DNA from: Streptomyces violaceorubidus
GTDB lineage: Bacteria > Actinomycetota > Actinomycetes > Streptomycetales > Streptomycetaceae
Reading direction: 5' to 3'
Length of the DNA stretch: 30,231 nucleotides
Assembly: GCF_000717995.1 (NCBI RefSeq)
Contig: NZ_JODM01000047.1
Coordinates: 1-30,231, forward strand
Part shown: one piece after another, positions 29,919 to 30,231 of the stretch
Layout: each line of letters opens with the position of its first letter
How positions within the stretch are numbered: position 1 is the stretch's first letter
Notes under the pieces: model-generated
Database searches by the model: none
Seen by the model: only the letters and a program-made list of their open reading frames with translations
What the model was told of the DNA's origin: nothing
Translations under genes and position numbers: made by a program

Positions 29919-30231
29919 GTGAGCACATGGAGTAGAAGCCTTACCGCGGCCGGTGTCACCACACCCGGGGCACGTCGGGACTACGACGCACAGCGGCGGC
30001 TGGTGGCGCGCTTCCGCCCGACCTCCTACCTGGCCGTCCGTCTGCTGCTGCCGCCTCCGCTGCTGCCGCACGTCGTCGCGATGACGGCGGTGATGCACCA
30101 CGGCGACAACCTCCTGGACACCGGCCCGCGACCGCGGCGCGAGGCGGCCTGGGCGCACTGGGAGCGCCGGGTGCGCGACGGGCTGACCACGGGCACGAGT
30201 GACGACCCGCTGATCCGCGCGCTGGTGCGCA
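29919..30231 (+). CDS. Squalene/phytoene synthase family protein (partial, runs off the window)
   Basis: The first 104 residues are visible. SYLAVRLLLPPPLLPHVVAM followed by TAVMHHGDNLLDTGP is the N-terminal block of actinobacterial squalene/phytoene synthase family proteins, with DNLLD as the first Asp-rich motif for Mg2+ and prenyl diphosphate binding. AAWAHWERRVRDGL and DDPLIRALVR also fit. Members join two prenyl diphosphates head to head, or act on related isoprenoids. GTG at 29919 is chosen because it starts an uninterrupted frame and a -10-like TACGAT lies 6 nt upstream. An ATG just after is out of frame. Whether it belongs to hopanoid, carotenoid or other terpene synthesis depends on genes beyond the window. 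Confidence 0.78.
   Translation, partial: MSTWSRSLTAAGVTTPGARRDYDAQRRLVARFRPTSYLAVRLLLPPPLLPHVVAMTAVMHHGDNLLDTGPRPRREAAWAHWERRVRDGLTTGTSDDPLIRALVR

Noticed and set aside
1..30231. CRISPR arrays, tRNA/rRNA genes, insertion sequences or att sites
   Set aside because: No regular spaced repeats, cloverleaf-like genes, transposase frames or flanking direct repeats were recognised by eye.

Overview
The window looks like chromosomal DNA from a high-GC actinomycete, most likely Streptomyces or a close relative. Coding regions are very GC-rich with strong G/C bias at third codon positions, GTG and TTG starts are common, genes overlap at ATGA/GTGA junctions, and the families present (CU044_5270 partner of an ECF sigma factor, giant LuxR/LAL regulators, XRE regulators with a MmyB-like ligand domain, large secreted S8 peptidases, a WXG100-like toxin N-terminus) are typical of that group. 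No tRNA, rRNA, CRISPR array, transposase or integrase was seen.

Layout. (1) 1-1398: an edge of a polymorphic-toxin-type locus. The first 29 codons of a WXG100-like protein run off the left end on the minus strand, behind a 33-codon ORF and a stretch of broken coding frames; no intact gene is seen from about 200 to 1398. (2) 1399-5570: two compact plus-strand operons, a P450 overlapping an HSL-family esterase/lipase, then an ECF sigma factor overlapping its membrane-anchored CU044_5270-type partner. (3) 5699-9795: a giant secreted subtilisin-like peptidase and a secreted cupin. (4) 9850-18293: three very large signal-transduction ATPases in a row, an XRE/NB-ARC/TPR protein (minus) and two LuxR-family LAL regulators facing each other (plus, then minus). 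The second LAL protein carries an unusual collagen-like Gly-X-Y tract. (5) 18613-23500: a SnoaL-like protein (minus), a second giant S8 peptidase (plus), a 22-bp hairpin, and the C-terminal stump of a third S8-type protein facing it. (6) 23790-29828: enzyme and regulator genes: a Cys-nucleophile alpha/beta hydrolase, an XRE/MmyB-type regulator, DUF2255, a double-domain Lrp/AsnC regulator (minus), an NADPH-dependent FMN reductase, an MBL-fold hydrolase and a second XRE/MmyB-type paralogue. (7) 29919-end: start of a squalene/phytoene synthase family gene.

How it may work together. The two S8 peptidases flank the ATPase regulators, so the regulators are plausible controllers of exoprotease production, but this is inference from position only. 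A 41-bp element is repeated (35/41 identical) in front of the SnoaL-like gene and, 4.4 kb away, in front of the Cys-type hydrolase; it is a good candidate operator for the XRE regulator beside the hydrolase. The most unusual items are this shared element, the Gly-X-Y tract in the LAL regulator, the trio of ATPase regulators between paralogous exoproteases, and the eroded third peptidase. I found no clear evidence of an entirely new multi-gene system.
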